Of a stretch of 64,000 bases of DNA, positions 8,590 through 16,984 are shown in pieces (positions within the stretch are counted from its first letter, which is position 1; every line of letters begins with the position of its first letter). The notes under the pieces are model-generated. The model was given only the letters and a program-made list of their open reading frames with translations, ran no database searches and was not told the origin of the DNA. A program made the position numbers and the translations under genes. Origin of the DNA: an uncultured Mediterraneibacter sp. (GTDB taxonomy: Bacteria; Bacillota; Clostridia; Lachnospirales; Lachnospiraceae); contig NZ_CAKRDI010000017.1 in NCBI RefSeq assembly GCF_934309415.1, positions 3,991-67,990 on the forward strand. The letters run 5' to 3'.

Positions 8590-9203
8590 ACCCATCTCTC
8601 CATTCTCTGTATTTTTGTTGTCGTTCCTATCACTTGTAACTAATAACATTCATTTTTTCTTTTTCATTTTTCAGGATTTTCATAACCTTTTTCTAAGCAT
8701 ACCGTTATTTCTGTAGTTCCTGTTCAGCCACAATTTTCTGCTAAAATCCTTTTCTCTTGAGCTGTTCTTTATTTTCAGAACTTTTTATTTTATACTCTCC
8801 CCATGAAGTGGAATCATATTTTCCTGATATATCAATCATAAAAAAAGGTTCTTAAGATACCTTTTGTACATTCCTTAAGAAATCTAAAAGAAAGTTAAAA
8901 CAATTCTTTAACTCTGACTTTTTATCTTACGTTTTTGTCATAAATATGAATTCTTTTTAAAAATTGTTTAGATATGCTTGAGAATTTGATTAAAACGTTA
9001 TACCATAGTAAAGATATTTCGTGACCAGTCACCTGGAAGTACACTAAATACATCTGAAATCATTTTCTATGAAGTAAAAATCGGGAAGAAATTTTTCAGA
9101 TGCATTCCAGAATCTGTTTATGAAATAATTTTAACAGCCGTTGTTTTTACACGCTGTAAACGAAACTTATTCCGATATAAATTAAGAAAGTGAGGGATCT
9201 CTC
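8590..9203. other. AT-rich divergent intergenic region, no gene seen
   Basis: This 614-bp gap separates the divergent GT2 operon and the Asp/Tyr-repeat gene and should contain both promoters. I see no open frame with a ribosome binding site. A small inverted repeat TTTACA-CGC-TGTAAA lies at 9146-9160 upstream of the + strand gene, and CTTAAG occurs twice near 8850-8880. None of the repeat families A-D is present. Confidence 0.5.
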
Positions 9204-10490
9204 ATGAGCCAGAAGAAAAACCTTTCTGACATGTTTGATGATGATTTCGAAGTTACATATGAAGAAGAACCGCGAGTTTCACTGAACGATTCCGACCATG
9301 CAGAAAACACGCAGCGTTTTGGACAGACCCGTGTTTTCAATGGGAATTCATCTTCTGATACCATTGTTATGGACAGTCCATATCATGCATCCGATCATGG
9401 AAACGATGATTATAACAACACTTCTAATAATCGGTATGATCATGATTACACCGATGACTATGACGATGATTATGATAACCGATACGATAATAATTATAAC
9501 GATGGTTACGGTGATCGGTACGATGACGATTACGACGATGATTATGATGACCGGTATGATGACGACTACGACGATGATTATGATGACCGGTATGATGACA
9601 ACTACGACGATGATTACGATAACCGGTATGATGACGACTATGACGATGATTACGATGACCGGTATGATGACGACTATGATGATGATTACGATGATCGTTA
9701 TAATCGTCGCAATACCAGCAATAGCCGCCGTTCCGGTTCATCCGACCGTCGCGGCAATCAAAGAAACAGTCGTCAGGACGACTCATATGATGATCGCAGA
9801 AGCAGCCGCCAGAATGATCCATACGACGACCGCAGAAACAACCGTCAGGATGATCCATACGGAAATCGCAGAAATAATTCCAGTAACCGAAACAATCGCT
9901 ACAATGACCGTTATGATGACCGCTACGATAATGACCGTGGCAGCCGGAAATCAAAGAAACGCAGACGTGGCGGAGGCGGAGTTCCGCTTGCAGCTCCGAT
10001 CAAACAGGGGGGAAAGGCATTATCACACCTTACCAGTATCCTGCTGCAGCAGTTGTCTGTCATTCTGATCATCGTTACTACTGCTTATGTGCTTTATAAT
10101 TTCTGGCGCGCAAGCACACCTTACGGAGATATTGCAGAGGCGATCAAGACACAGAAAATTTCAAGAACACTTGCTGCTTATGTAAGTGTGGCAGGCATTT
10201 ACCTTTTCTGTGAATTTATTTCCCTGTTATGGACGATGACCCGTGTACGTGTAAGAAACGGAATGGATACCTGGCGCGAAGATACCGGTCGAGGATTTCT
10301 TTCCTTTATCATGGTCTTCGTAATTTCCTATATCTGTTTTCTGTTCAGCCCACTGCTGCCGGACTCTCCTGATATCGTTTATGGAGTCAAAGGAGCATTG
10401 GATGTATATGGTTCGCTTCACAACGGATTGCTCGGACTGTGTGCCGCAGGTGCAGTTTCCTGCCTGATCAGACGATATAAAAGTCACTAA
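9204..10490 (+). CDS. Asp/Tyr-rich repeat protein with C-terminal membrane domain
   Basis: A 428-aa protein in three parts. Residues 1-100 are acidic and disordered-looking. Residues 105-164 are five tandem 12-residue units of the form RYDDDYDDDYDD. Residues 165-250 are rich in Arg, Asn and Gln with (D/N)DPYDDRRN-like repeats and end in a basic patch KSKKRRRGGGG. About residues 270-428 contain four hydrophobic segments. The domain order suggests a cytoplasmic charged tail on a small membrane domain. I do not recognise the family. The ATG is preceded by AGTGAGGGATC. An A element is inserted at its stop codon. Possible roles (scaffold, condensate former, metal binding) are speculation. Confidence 0.8.
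   Translation: MSQKKNLSDMFDDDFEVTYEEEPRVSLNDSDHAENTQRFGQTRVFNGNSSSDTIVMDSPYHASDHGNDDYNNTSNNRYDHDYTDDYDDDYDNRYDNNYNDGYGDRYDDDYDDDYDDRYDDDYDDDYDDRYDDNYDDDYDNRYDDDYDDDYDDRYDDDYDDDYDDRYNRRNTSNSRRSGSSDRRGNQRNSRQDDSYDDRRSSRQNDPYDDRRNNRQDDPYGNRRNNSSNRNNRYNDRYDDRYDNDRGSRKSKKRRRGGGGVPLAAPIKQGGKALSHLTSILLQQLSVILIIVTTAYVLYNFWRASTPYGDIAEAIKTQKISRTLAAYVSVAGIYLFCEFISLLWTMTRVRVRNGMDTWREDTGRGFLSFIMVFVISYICFLFSPLLPDSPDIVYGVKGALDVYGSLHNGLLGLCAAGAVSCLIRRYKSH
9516..9695 (+). repeat. five 36-bp tandem coding repeats
   Basis: Five in-frame 36-bp units beginning with the Arg codon CGG and encoding RYDDDYDDDYDD (single changes D-to-N in units 3 and 4). The units differ at synonymous sites (GAC/GAT, TAC/TAT), so the array is not brand new. 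Copy number is expected to vary between strains by slippage. Confidence 0.85.
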
Positions 10491-10493
10491 ATT

Positions 10494-10636
10494 GTTACTG
10501 TTCACTCCCATGTCAATCACTCCGCTGATTGGCATGGAGGATGCACGTTTTGTCCTGAATGTATCTCGCCCATCGCCGTAGGCGATTCTAAATGGCGAGA
10601 TACGTTACTGTTTGCAGGTTACCTGTGAACAGTAAC
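10494..10636 (-). mobile_element. A-family palindromic element, copy 2 (subtype 2)
   Basis: 143 bp with GTTACTGTTCA/TGAACAGTAAC ends, reading in reverse relative to copy 1. It is flanked by the perfect direct repeat ACTAAATT (10486-10493 and 10637-10644). The duplicated target contains the TAA stop of the upstream gene. Central hairpin arms are GTATCTCGCC/GGCGAGATAC, and the third hairpin is CATGTCAATCA/TGATTGGCATG. Confidence 0.9.
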
Positions 10637-10681
10637 ACTAAATTCATTTAAATCACTTACATCAATAAAAACAACAGAAGC

Positions 10682-10734
10682 AAAAAAGATACCGTACTCT
10701 GAACTTTATTTCAATCAGAATACGGTATCTTTTT
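10682..10734. terminator. bidirectional intrinsic terminator
   Basis: A-rich flank, stem GATACCGTA/TACGGTATC extended by TCTG/CAGA, and a T-rich flank. It lies between the + strand repeat-protein gene and the - strand cupin gene, so it can serve both. Confidence 0.8.
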
Positions 10735-10783
10735 GTTGTTGTGAGTTTATATTTAAAATTTTAATCCCCTCGCATCTTCAATC

Positions 10784-10817
10784 GTTACTATTTACAACAT
10801 AGCTGCAAACAGCACCC
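10784..10817. repeat. A-family first-hairpin remnant
   Basis: Reads GTTACTATTTACAACATAG then CTGCAAACAGCACC, a degraded copy of the first hairpin only. Confidence 0.6.
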
Positions 10818-10881
10818 TTTGATCTTCAGACGCGATTCCTTCTTGTTCCATACTTCAAAGTCTGTCTGAAAATTATCTTTC

Positions 10882-11217
10882 TCAGTCTTTGATGATCAAT
10901 GCCATAAATACAAGATCTGTGTCTCCTGTATTTGTGATTCCGTGGCCATAGCCATCCGGAGTGAATGTTCTGTCTCCGACTGTTACCGGACGGATCTGTC
11001 CATTGTCATCATAGTTTCCCTGACCTTTGATGATATAATATGTCTCGCTCTCACCATGGTGCTCATGGTATCCGAGAGAACATCCTGGTTCAATCGTTAC
11101 TTCTGCGTAAAGTCCACATTTTCCATTCAGCTCTTTCTCTTCAAGAATATGCTTAATGATCACATGTCCTTTTCCGCCACTTGCATTTTCTCTTCTTTCT
11201 ACTCTGAGTTCGCTCAT
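10882..11217 (-). CDS. small single-domain cupin
   Basis: A 111-aa single cupin barrel. The first cupin motif is GYHEHHGESETYYIIKGQG near residue 49, with two His and a Glu as metal ligands. The second, PDGYGHGITNTG near 88, supplies a His. Such proteins are metal-dependent enzymes or sugar/metabolite binders of varied function, and nothing here fixes the ligand. It stands alone, convergent to the upstream + strand gene and about 210 bp from the carbohydrate locus start of transcription end. Start is well supported by GGAGGAAGACAG before the ATG. Confidence 0.85.
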   Translation of the reverse strand: MSELRVERRENASGGKGHVIIKHILEEKELNGKCGLYAEVTIEPGCSLGYHEHHGESETYYIIKGQGNYDDNGQIRPVTVGDRTFTPDGYGHGITNTGDTDLVFMALIIKD

Positions 11218-11427
11218 CTGTCTTCCTCCATATTCTGCATAAATTGCTGAATTCTGCGCCGTAAGATGTCGTCAATTCAAAACGTATCCTTTCAGATCAC
11301 TCCACATAATGCCAGCCCCGAAACTGAAACGTTACAACAACTCTCGCAGTAAAACAGATCAGGTTTTGCCTTGTCCCTGATTTTCTTCAGCTTCTTTTAT
11401 CATAAACCTATTACATTATTTATGCAA

Positions 11428-12900
11428 TCATATATTCCCGACAGCTTCCTTCCAGCCCTGGTACTTTCTTTCTCTTACTTCTTCCTTCATTTCAGGAGAA
11501 TATGTCTTTCTCTCCATTTTGGAGAATAGATCCATGTTATAGATGCCCATGGCGATTCCTGCTGCATAAGCTGCACCGATTCCGGAGAGTTCTTCTGCCT
11601 GTGGAACCAGCACATCTCCATTTAAGATGTCACTCTGGAACTGCATCAGATAAGCATTTTTCGTCGGACCTCCGTCTACGCGCAGTCCGCGGACCGGTGC
11701 GCCGGCATCTGCTTCCATCGCTCTGACTACATCGGTAATCTGGTAAGCAATACATTCGATTCCCGCACGTACGATCTCTGCTTTTCCGGTTGTTCTTGTA
11801 ATTCCTGTCAGAGCTGCTTTTGCGTTGCTCTTCCAGTGTGGTGCACCAAGTCCTGTAAATGCCGGTACAAGATACAGCTCATCATCTGCTTTTGCTTCTC
11901 TGCAAAGTGCTTCTGTCTCTCCCGGAGAATCGATGAGACGTACATCATCTTTTAACCAGGAAATAACTGCTCCTGTATAATTGATATTTCCTTCCAGAAC
12001 ATAATTCACTTTTCCGTTCATGCCCCAGGCAAGGGAAGTTACCACTCCATGTGTGCTCAGTACCGGTGTCTCTCCGATATTCATCATAATAGAAGAACCT
12101 GTTCCGTAAGTTGCTTTGATATCTCCTCTTCCAAGACATCCCTGACCGAACAATGCGCCATGAGAATCTCCCAGTACTGCATGGATCGGAATTGGTTTTT
12201 CAAAGAATCCTTCAAAATCTGTCTGTCCAAATTCGCTGTCAGAATCACATACCTGCGGCAGATCTTCCGGCTGAATTCCAAACAGGCCACAAATCTCTTC
12301 GTCCCATTTCAGGTCAAAGATGTTGAATAACTGTGTACGTGATGCATTGGAATAATCTGTCTTATACTCTTTTCCCTTTGTCAGGCGATAGACAAGCCAG
12401 GTGTCAATCGTTCCAAAGCAAAGACGGTGCTGTGCTGCAAGCTCCTGCCCCTGCTCTGTATTTTCCAGAAGCCAGGTCATCTTCGCAGCCGGGAAATAAG
12501 GAGACAGACGAAGTCCTGTCTTCTCCCGGATCTTTTCTGCTGCTGCCTGAATCTCCGGGCGTTCACAGATTTCAGTTGCCCTGGAACACTGCCATACAAT
12601 TGCATCTGCGATCGGCTCATTTGTCATTTTATTCCAGATCAGAGTGGTCTCTCTCTGGTTACTGATTCCAATTCCCTGTACAAGAGAACGGTCAATCCCT
12701 GCTTCTTCCACAAGATCCTTCACAACGCGGATCGTATTTCTGTAGATTTCTTCCGGATCATGAGATACCCAGCCTTTTTCATTGACGATCTGACGATGCG
12801 CCATATCCGTTCTGCGAATCAGATTTCCTTCCTGATCAAACAGAAGTGCTTTCGTTCCCTGCGTACTCTGATCAATACTGATAATATATTTCTTTTCCAT
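11428..12900 (-). CDS. FGGY carbohydrate kinase, glycerol-kinase-like
   Basis: A 490-aa FGGY kinase that phosphorylates a polyol or ketose with ATP. It is close to GlpK: DQSTQGTKALLFD at the N-terminus, GWVSHDP, SNQRETTLIW near 82 (Arg-Glu glycerol contacts kept), SPYFPAAKMTWLL near 134, the DTWLVYRLTKG and TDYSNASRTQLFNI stretches, and DGGPTKN near 400. But the catalytic GDQ of glycerol kinase reads GDSHGALFGQ near 244, so the substrate-contacting Gln is Ser. With a split transketolase and a fucose-isomerase-like protein upstream, a ketose substrate is at least as likely as glycerol. A C element separates it from the transketolase genes. Confidence 0.85.
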   Translation of the reverse strand: MEKKYIISIDQSTQGTKALLFDQEGNLIRRTDMAHRQIVNEKGWVSHDPEEIYRNTIRVVKDLVEEAGIDRSLVQGIGISNQRETTLIWNKMTNEPIADAIVWQCSRATEICERPEIQAAAEKIREKTGLRLSPYFPAAKMTWLLENTEQGQELAAQHRLCFGTIDTWLVYRLTKGKEYKTDYSNASRTQLFNIFDLKWDEEICGLFGIQPEDLPQVCDSDSEFGQTDFEGFFEKPIPIHAVLGDSHGALFGQGCLGRGDIKATYGTGSSIMMNIGETPVLSTHGVVTSLAWGMNGKVNYVLEGNINYTGAVISWLKDDVRLIDSPGETEALCREAKADDELYLVPAFTGLGAPHWKSNAKAALTGITRTTGKAEIVRAGIECIAYQITDVVRAMEADAGAPVRGLRVDGGPTKNAYLMQFQSDILNGDVLVPQAEELSGIGAAYAAGIAMGIYNMDLFSKMERKTYSPEMKEEVRERKYQGWKEAVGNI

Positions 12901-12957
12901 TCTATAATATCCTCTTATTTATAATATCCTCTTACCCCAAAACAATCTTCAACCAGT

Positions 12958-13095
12958 ACATCGTTTCGTAAATAACTATACCAATCGCAGGATGCGGATT
13001 CGCGTGTACAGATGAAAAAGCCTCAGCCTACGTTTTTTCATCTGTGCAATCGGATTCGCAAACAAGTAATGGTATAGTTATTTTGAAAACGATGT
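12958..13095. mobile_element. C-family palindromic element, copy 1 (diverged)
   Basis: 138 bp with inverted ends ACATCGTTTC and GAAAACGATGT, then AAATAACT/AGTTATTT further in. It is shorter and more diverged than the two copies at 37668 and 50822. D-like sequence (cgtgtgtctgaaaaat) follows directly, as at the other C copies. Confidence 0.8.
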
Positions 13096-13125
13096 GCCAG
13101 CGTGTGTCTGAAAAATACTTTCCAT

Positions 13126-13196
13126 AAACAGCAATGCATCCCGCCATTTAGAATCGCCGATGGCGACAGGCGAGATGCATTGAGATAGATTCGTTA
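13126..13196. repeat. A-family internal fragment
   Basis: Contains the central hairpin with arms TGCATC(C/T)CGCC and GGCGAGATGCA around gaatcgcc-gat-ggcgac, but lacks the third hairpin. It abuts the stop codon of the downstream-reading transketolase gene. Confidence 0.7.
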
Positions 13197-14126
13197 CTAC
13201 AGAACTTCTTTCACTTTCTTTGCGATACCTTCTGCATTCAGTCCGTAATAATCAAATACTTCCTGAGATGTTCCTGTAATAACAGGTGCATCCGGCAGAG
13301 ACATATTTACCACTTTGGTCGGGCATTCAGCTCCCACGACCTGAGCGACCATAGAGCCAAGTCCGCCAAATAGGGAATGTTCTTCTACTGTCACTACTGC
13401 TTTTGCGTTCTGGGCGTATTTCACAACAGATGCGCTGTCCAGTGGTTTTACACAGTACATATCGAGAACCGTTGCGCTGATTCCTTCTGCCTTCAGTGCT
13501 TCTGCCGCATCTTTGGCAGGTTTTACCATCTCTCCGCATGCTACGATCAGGACATCTGTACCTTCTGTAACAACAGTCGCTTTATCCATCTCAAACGGAA
13601 CATTTCCTTCTTCATAAATCGGATCTACTGCATTTCTTCCAGTACGGATATAAGCCGGTTTCTCATCTTTCAGCAACGCTTTCATCAGTTCTTTTGTCTG
13701 AAGATGATCACTTGGAAGATATACACGCATGTTCGGGATTGCGCTCATAGCTGCGATATCCTGTGCAGAATGATGGCTCATTCCCAACGCACCGTAGCTG
13801 ACACCACCACTGATACCGATCAGTTTTACATTTGTATTAGAGTAAGCGACATCAATCTTACACTGCTCATAACTTCTTGTAGATAAGAAGCAGGCCGGAG
13901 ATACTGCATACGCTTTCTTTCCACATTTTGCAAGACCTGCGGAAATGCTGACCAGATTCTGCTCTGCAATTCCTGTCTCTACAAACTGCTCCGGATAAGT
14001 ATCAGCAAATGGTGTGAAAGATCCGCTTCCTCTGGAATCACTGCAGAGTGCCACAATGTCTTTGTCTGTCTTTGCTGCATCCATTAATACTTCACATATC
14101 ATCTGTTTATTTGCAATCTTTCCCAT
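13197..14126 (-). CDS. transketolase, C-terminal subunit
   Basis: A 309-aa protein with the pyrimidine-binding and C-terminal domains of a split transketolase. It transfers two-carbon ketol units using thiamine diphosphate made at the interface with the N-terminal subunit. The catalytic Glu is in FVETGIAEQNLVSISAGLAK near residue 51, and GALGMSHHSAQDIAAM near 112 is typical. The start ATG overlaps the stop of the N-terminal subunit gene as TAATG, so the two are translationally coupled. Stand-alone split pairs often act in dedicated sugar pathways (known for apulose phosphate and sulfofructose); the context here suggests the same, substrate unknown. Confidence 0.9.
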   Translation of the reverse strand: MGKIANKQMICEVLMDAAKTDKDIVALCSDSRGSGSFTPFADTYPEQFVETGIAEQNLVSISAGLAKCGKKAYAVSPACFLSTRSYEQCKIDVAYSNTNVKLIGISGGVSYGALGMSHHSAQDIAAMSAIPNMRVYLPSDHLQTKELMKALLKDEKPAYIRTGRNAVDPIYEEGNVPFEMDKATVVTEGTDVLIVACGEMVKPAKDAAEALKAEGISATVLDMYCVKPLDSASVVKYAQNAKAVVTVEEHSLFGGLGSMVAQVVGAECPTKVVNMSLPDAPVITGTSQEVFDYYGLNAEGIAKKVKEVL

Positions 14127-14950
14127 TACTGTAATGCCTCCTCTGCTTTTTTGAAATCTGCCATAATCTGTTCATATTCCTCAGCTGTCGGAACTTTATG
14201 ATGCCAGTTTGCCTTATCTTCCATCACACTGGAACCTTTTCCTTTGACTGTGTTTGCGATTAGAACCGTCGGCTGTCCTTTGACTGTCTTTGCTTCGTTA
14301 AATGCTACTGCAAGCTGATCGATATCATTTCCGTCTGCCACATCGATTACATGCCAGCCAAAGCTTCTGAATCTTTCATGAAGATCATCGTGTCCCATGA
14401 CATCTTCTGTATTTCCTGAAATCTGCAGACGGTTACGGTCTACTACCGCACAGAGGTTATCCAGTTTGTACTGGTGTGCTGCCATCGCACCTTCCCATAC
14501 AGATCCTTCTGCGAGCTCTCCGTCACCCATGACAGTATAAACACGGTAATCTCTCTTGTTCATCTTTCCTGCCAGAGCCATTCCAACACAAACCGGAAGT
14601 CCATGTCCAAGAGAACCGGAGTTCATCTCGATTCCCGGAAGTTTATTATTCGGGTGTCCGATAAATTTGGAACCGTATTTACTGAATTCTTTGTGAAGCT
14701 CCTCTTTTGAGAAAAATCCTTTTTCTGCAAGTACGGAATAATATGCTTCTACAGAATGTCCTTTACTCAGTACGAACAGATCACGGTCCGGATCATCCAT
14801 GTTCTCCGGACTGATGTTCATCTGGTCAAAATACAGCTCTACCAGAATGTCCATCACACTCATATCTCCGCCAATGTGTCCTGCTTTTCCTGCACAGATC
14901 AGATCGACTGTGTCTTCGCGCAGCTTGTATGCAAGTAACTTTAAATTCAT
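14126..14950 (-). CDS. transketolase, N-terminal subunit
   Basis: A 274-aa thiamine-diphosphate-binding subunit. The ThDP motif begins GDGELAEGSVWEGAMAAHQY near residue 143 and ends with the metal-binding Asn in VVDRN. GHIGGDMSVMDIL near 25 and LSKGHSVEAYYSVL near 63 supply conserved His residues. It pairs with the overlapping C-terminal subunit gene downstream. Start is supported by AAGGAGGTTCAATATT before the ATG. It lies 173 bp downstream of the isomerase-like gene, a gap that could contain an internal promoter. Confidence 0.92.
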   Translation of the reverse strand: MNLKLLAYKLREDTVDLICAGKAGHIGGDMSVMDILVELYFDQMNISPENMDDPDRDLFVLSKGHSVEAYYSVLAEKGFFSKEELHKEFSKYGSKFIGHPNNKLPGIEMNSGSLGHGLPVCVGMALAGKMNKRDYRVYTVMGDGELAEGSVWEGAMAAHQYKLDNLCAVVDRNRLQISGNTEDVMGHDDLHERFRSFGWHVIDVADGNDIDQLAVAFNEAKTVKGQPTVLIANTVKGKGSSVMEDKANWHHKVPTAEEYEQIMADFKKAEEALQ

Positions 14951-15123
14951 AATATTGAACCTCCTTGATTGTTTTTATCTCATTTCTGCCAATCATAATT
15001 GATACGACTTGCAGTTTGATTTTTTATAGGATGTTTTTCATGTACCTTTATTTCTGTTGCATCACAGATGTGAAACTATCTGCGTACACTGTTCTTCTGT
15101 TCTGTTGAAACAGATCTGAAGGA

Positions 15124-16524
15124 TCACTCACCTCTTAAGTAAGCTTTTACTTCCTCTTCGATCGGATCGTAAAGATCCGGTTTTACACCGATGTATTTAC
15201 ATGCTTCATACAGTACCGGCACAACATCTTTGTGAATACCCACGCAGTGATGGATGTATGGTCCTTCTACGATCTTTGCTTCCAGACGTTTGATATTTTC
15301 TACTTCTACCCAGAGATAAGTTCCCATACATTTTGGTCCCTCAACACCTTTTGCACGTCCTAAGAGCAGAGAATATTCTCCGTTGTCTCCGTCAAATCTG
15401 CAAAGTGTTACATCTCCGTGTTTTGCCTCTGCTGTCAGGCTTCCCGGATGATCAAATGCAAGCGGATAAGTCAGTTTTGCTTTCTCTCTTGCGACAGATA
15501 CCGGCCATGGTCCGCAGTGCTGCAGGAGTTCTCCGTTTTCAATATCCGGATGACGGATCGTCCAGTCTGCGAAGAATCCTCTTGTCTCATCCATTCCTGC
15601 TGCCTCAACCATCAGTGCTGTAACCGCTCCGTGGATATCTGTCTCACATACAACCGGGATTCCCTCGTCATTTAAAATTGCATTTGCTGCACAAGGCATG
15701 ATTCCAAGTTCTGTCTGAAGTGCATTCCAGCACTGGATCGCTGCTGCCTGACATCCGTATTTCTGTACCAGATTTCTCATGGCAACTGCAAGCGCTGCTA
15801 CATTTTCCACCTCATTATCTTTGATCTGGATTTCCATATTTTCATGGATATAAGCAAGTGTTGCATCCATTTTTTCTTTGTCGTTCTTTGCAGCCTTCAC
15901 TTCTTCTGTCAGCTCTGTCATCGGGATCGGTGCAAGCTGAATGTTGAATTTTTCAAGCAGTTCTCCTTCATTGCACATCGTTGTCCAGAAATCAAATGGT
16001 CTTGTAGAGATCTGAAGGATTCTGATGTTGCGGAATGTCTTTACGACATTACAGACTGCAAGGAAATCTCTTACTCCTCTTTCAAATACCGGATCATTTA
16101 ATCTGCAGTTTGTCAGATAAGTGAACGGCACCTGAAATCTTCTTAATACTTTTCCTGTGGCGAACAGACCACACTGTGTATCACGAAGTCTCACTCCGTC
16201 CGGTTCCGGTCTCTCATCAAGTGGTCCCCAGAGAAGTACCGGAAGACCAAGCTTCTTAGCAAGTCTTGCACAGACATACTCTGTACCGAAGTTGCAGTGT
16301 GCAAGCATGATTCCGTCAACTCCCTCTGCACGGAATTTTGCAACGATCTTGTCTACGTCCTGATCATCATAGAGAAGACCTTCCTCGTTGATGTCTGTAA
16401 TATCCACAAAATCGATTCCAAGCTCTCTGAATCTGTCTGCTGTAAGTCCTCTGTATTTCACTGCATCCGGTGCACTGAAAATGCTTCTTCTTGTAGGAAC
16501 AAATCCTAACTTAATCTTTGCCAT
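15124..16524 (-). CDS. L-fucose/L-arabinose isomerase family protein
   Basis: A 466-aa protein of the fucose-isomerase-like superfamily (aldose-ketose isomerases using a divalent metal). VVCETDIHGAVTALMVEAAG near residue 301 carries a Glu and an Asp in the spacing expected for metal ligands, and EGPYIHHCVGIHKDVVPVL near 420 supplies the C-terminal His. It is shorter than classical FucI (about 590 aa), so the real sugar may not be fucose. It heads the locus isomerase-transketolase-kinase, diverges from a LacI regulator, and is preceded by GAGGAGGTCACACA. No transporter is adjacent. Confidence 0.75.
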   Translation of the reverse strand: MAKIKLGFVPTRRSIFSAPDAVKYRGLTADRFRELGIDFVDITDINEEGLLYDDQDVDKIVAKFRAEGVDGIMLAHCNFGTEYVCARLAKKLGLPVLLWGPLDERPEPDGVRLRDTQCGLFATGKVLRRFQVPFTYLTNCRLNDPVFERGVRDFLAVCNVVKTFRNIRILQISTRPFDFWTTMCNEGELLEKFNIQLAPIPMTELTEEVKAAKNDKEKMDATLAYIHENMEIQIKDNEVENVAALAVAMRNLVQKYGCQAAAIQCWNALQTELGIMPCAANAILNDEGIPVVCETDIHGAVTALMVEAAGMDETRGFFADWTIRHPDIENGELLQHCGPWPVSVAREKAKLTYPLAFDHPGSLTAEAKHGDVTLCRFDGDNGEYSLLLGRAKGVEGPKCMGTYLWVEVENIKRLEAKIVEGPYIHHCVGIHKDVVPVLYEACKYIGVKPDLYDPIEEEVKAYLRGE

Positions 16525-16984
16525 TGTGTGACCTCCTCTTTTCTTCTGCTGCTGTTCATGCTGTTCATAAATTCAGTTTTCCTTCTGAACAGTCATTCTC
16601 TGTAAATAATTTCATTGATTATTTCATTGGTTTTGACTGTTTTCTGAATGAACGGCAATCTCAATTTCTGATGTCAGTATAGCTCCTATTTTACTGAATT
16701 TCAGCAGATAATTAAGTGGTTTTTACTAAATTTTCAACTTAACTATTGTTATTTATTTAGTTTTCATTCATAATAAACTCAGAAGAAAATTAATATGACT
16801 TTTGACTTAATACATCTCATTACCAAATACAATTTGTATATTACGGGACATATATTTGAGCACGGCATCTGTTGTTCACAGGTAATCTGTAGACAGTAAC
16901 TATTAACTCACTCTATAACGCAAAGAAGATATACTCGTATTTACATTTTTATAAAGGACAAAAATTTTAAGGAGGATATAGAAA
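16525..16984. promoter_or_regulatory. divergent control region of the carbohydrate locus
   Basis: 460 bp between the isomerase-like gene and lacI-type gene, with no gene of its own. An imperfectly spaced inverted repeat TTAAGT-(19 bp)-ACTTAA at 16712-16742 is a weak operator candidate. A degraded A-family hairpin lies at 16871-16901. The strong ribosome binding site AAGGAGGATATAGAAA precedes the regulator start. Confidence 0.45.
16871..16901. repeat. A-family solo first hairpin
   Basis: Reads TGTTGTTCACAGGTAATC then TGTAGACAGTAAC, corresponding to the first hairpin of subtype 2 elements without the rest. Confidence 0.6.

Noticed and set aside
9516..9695. Possible CRISPR array
   Set aside because: The 36-bp units are contiguous coding repeats with no spacers.
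9298..10068. 256-codon alternative frame across the Asp/Tyr repeats
   Set aside because: Met/Thr/Ile-rich translation is a by-product of GAT/GAC/TAT repeats read in another frame.
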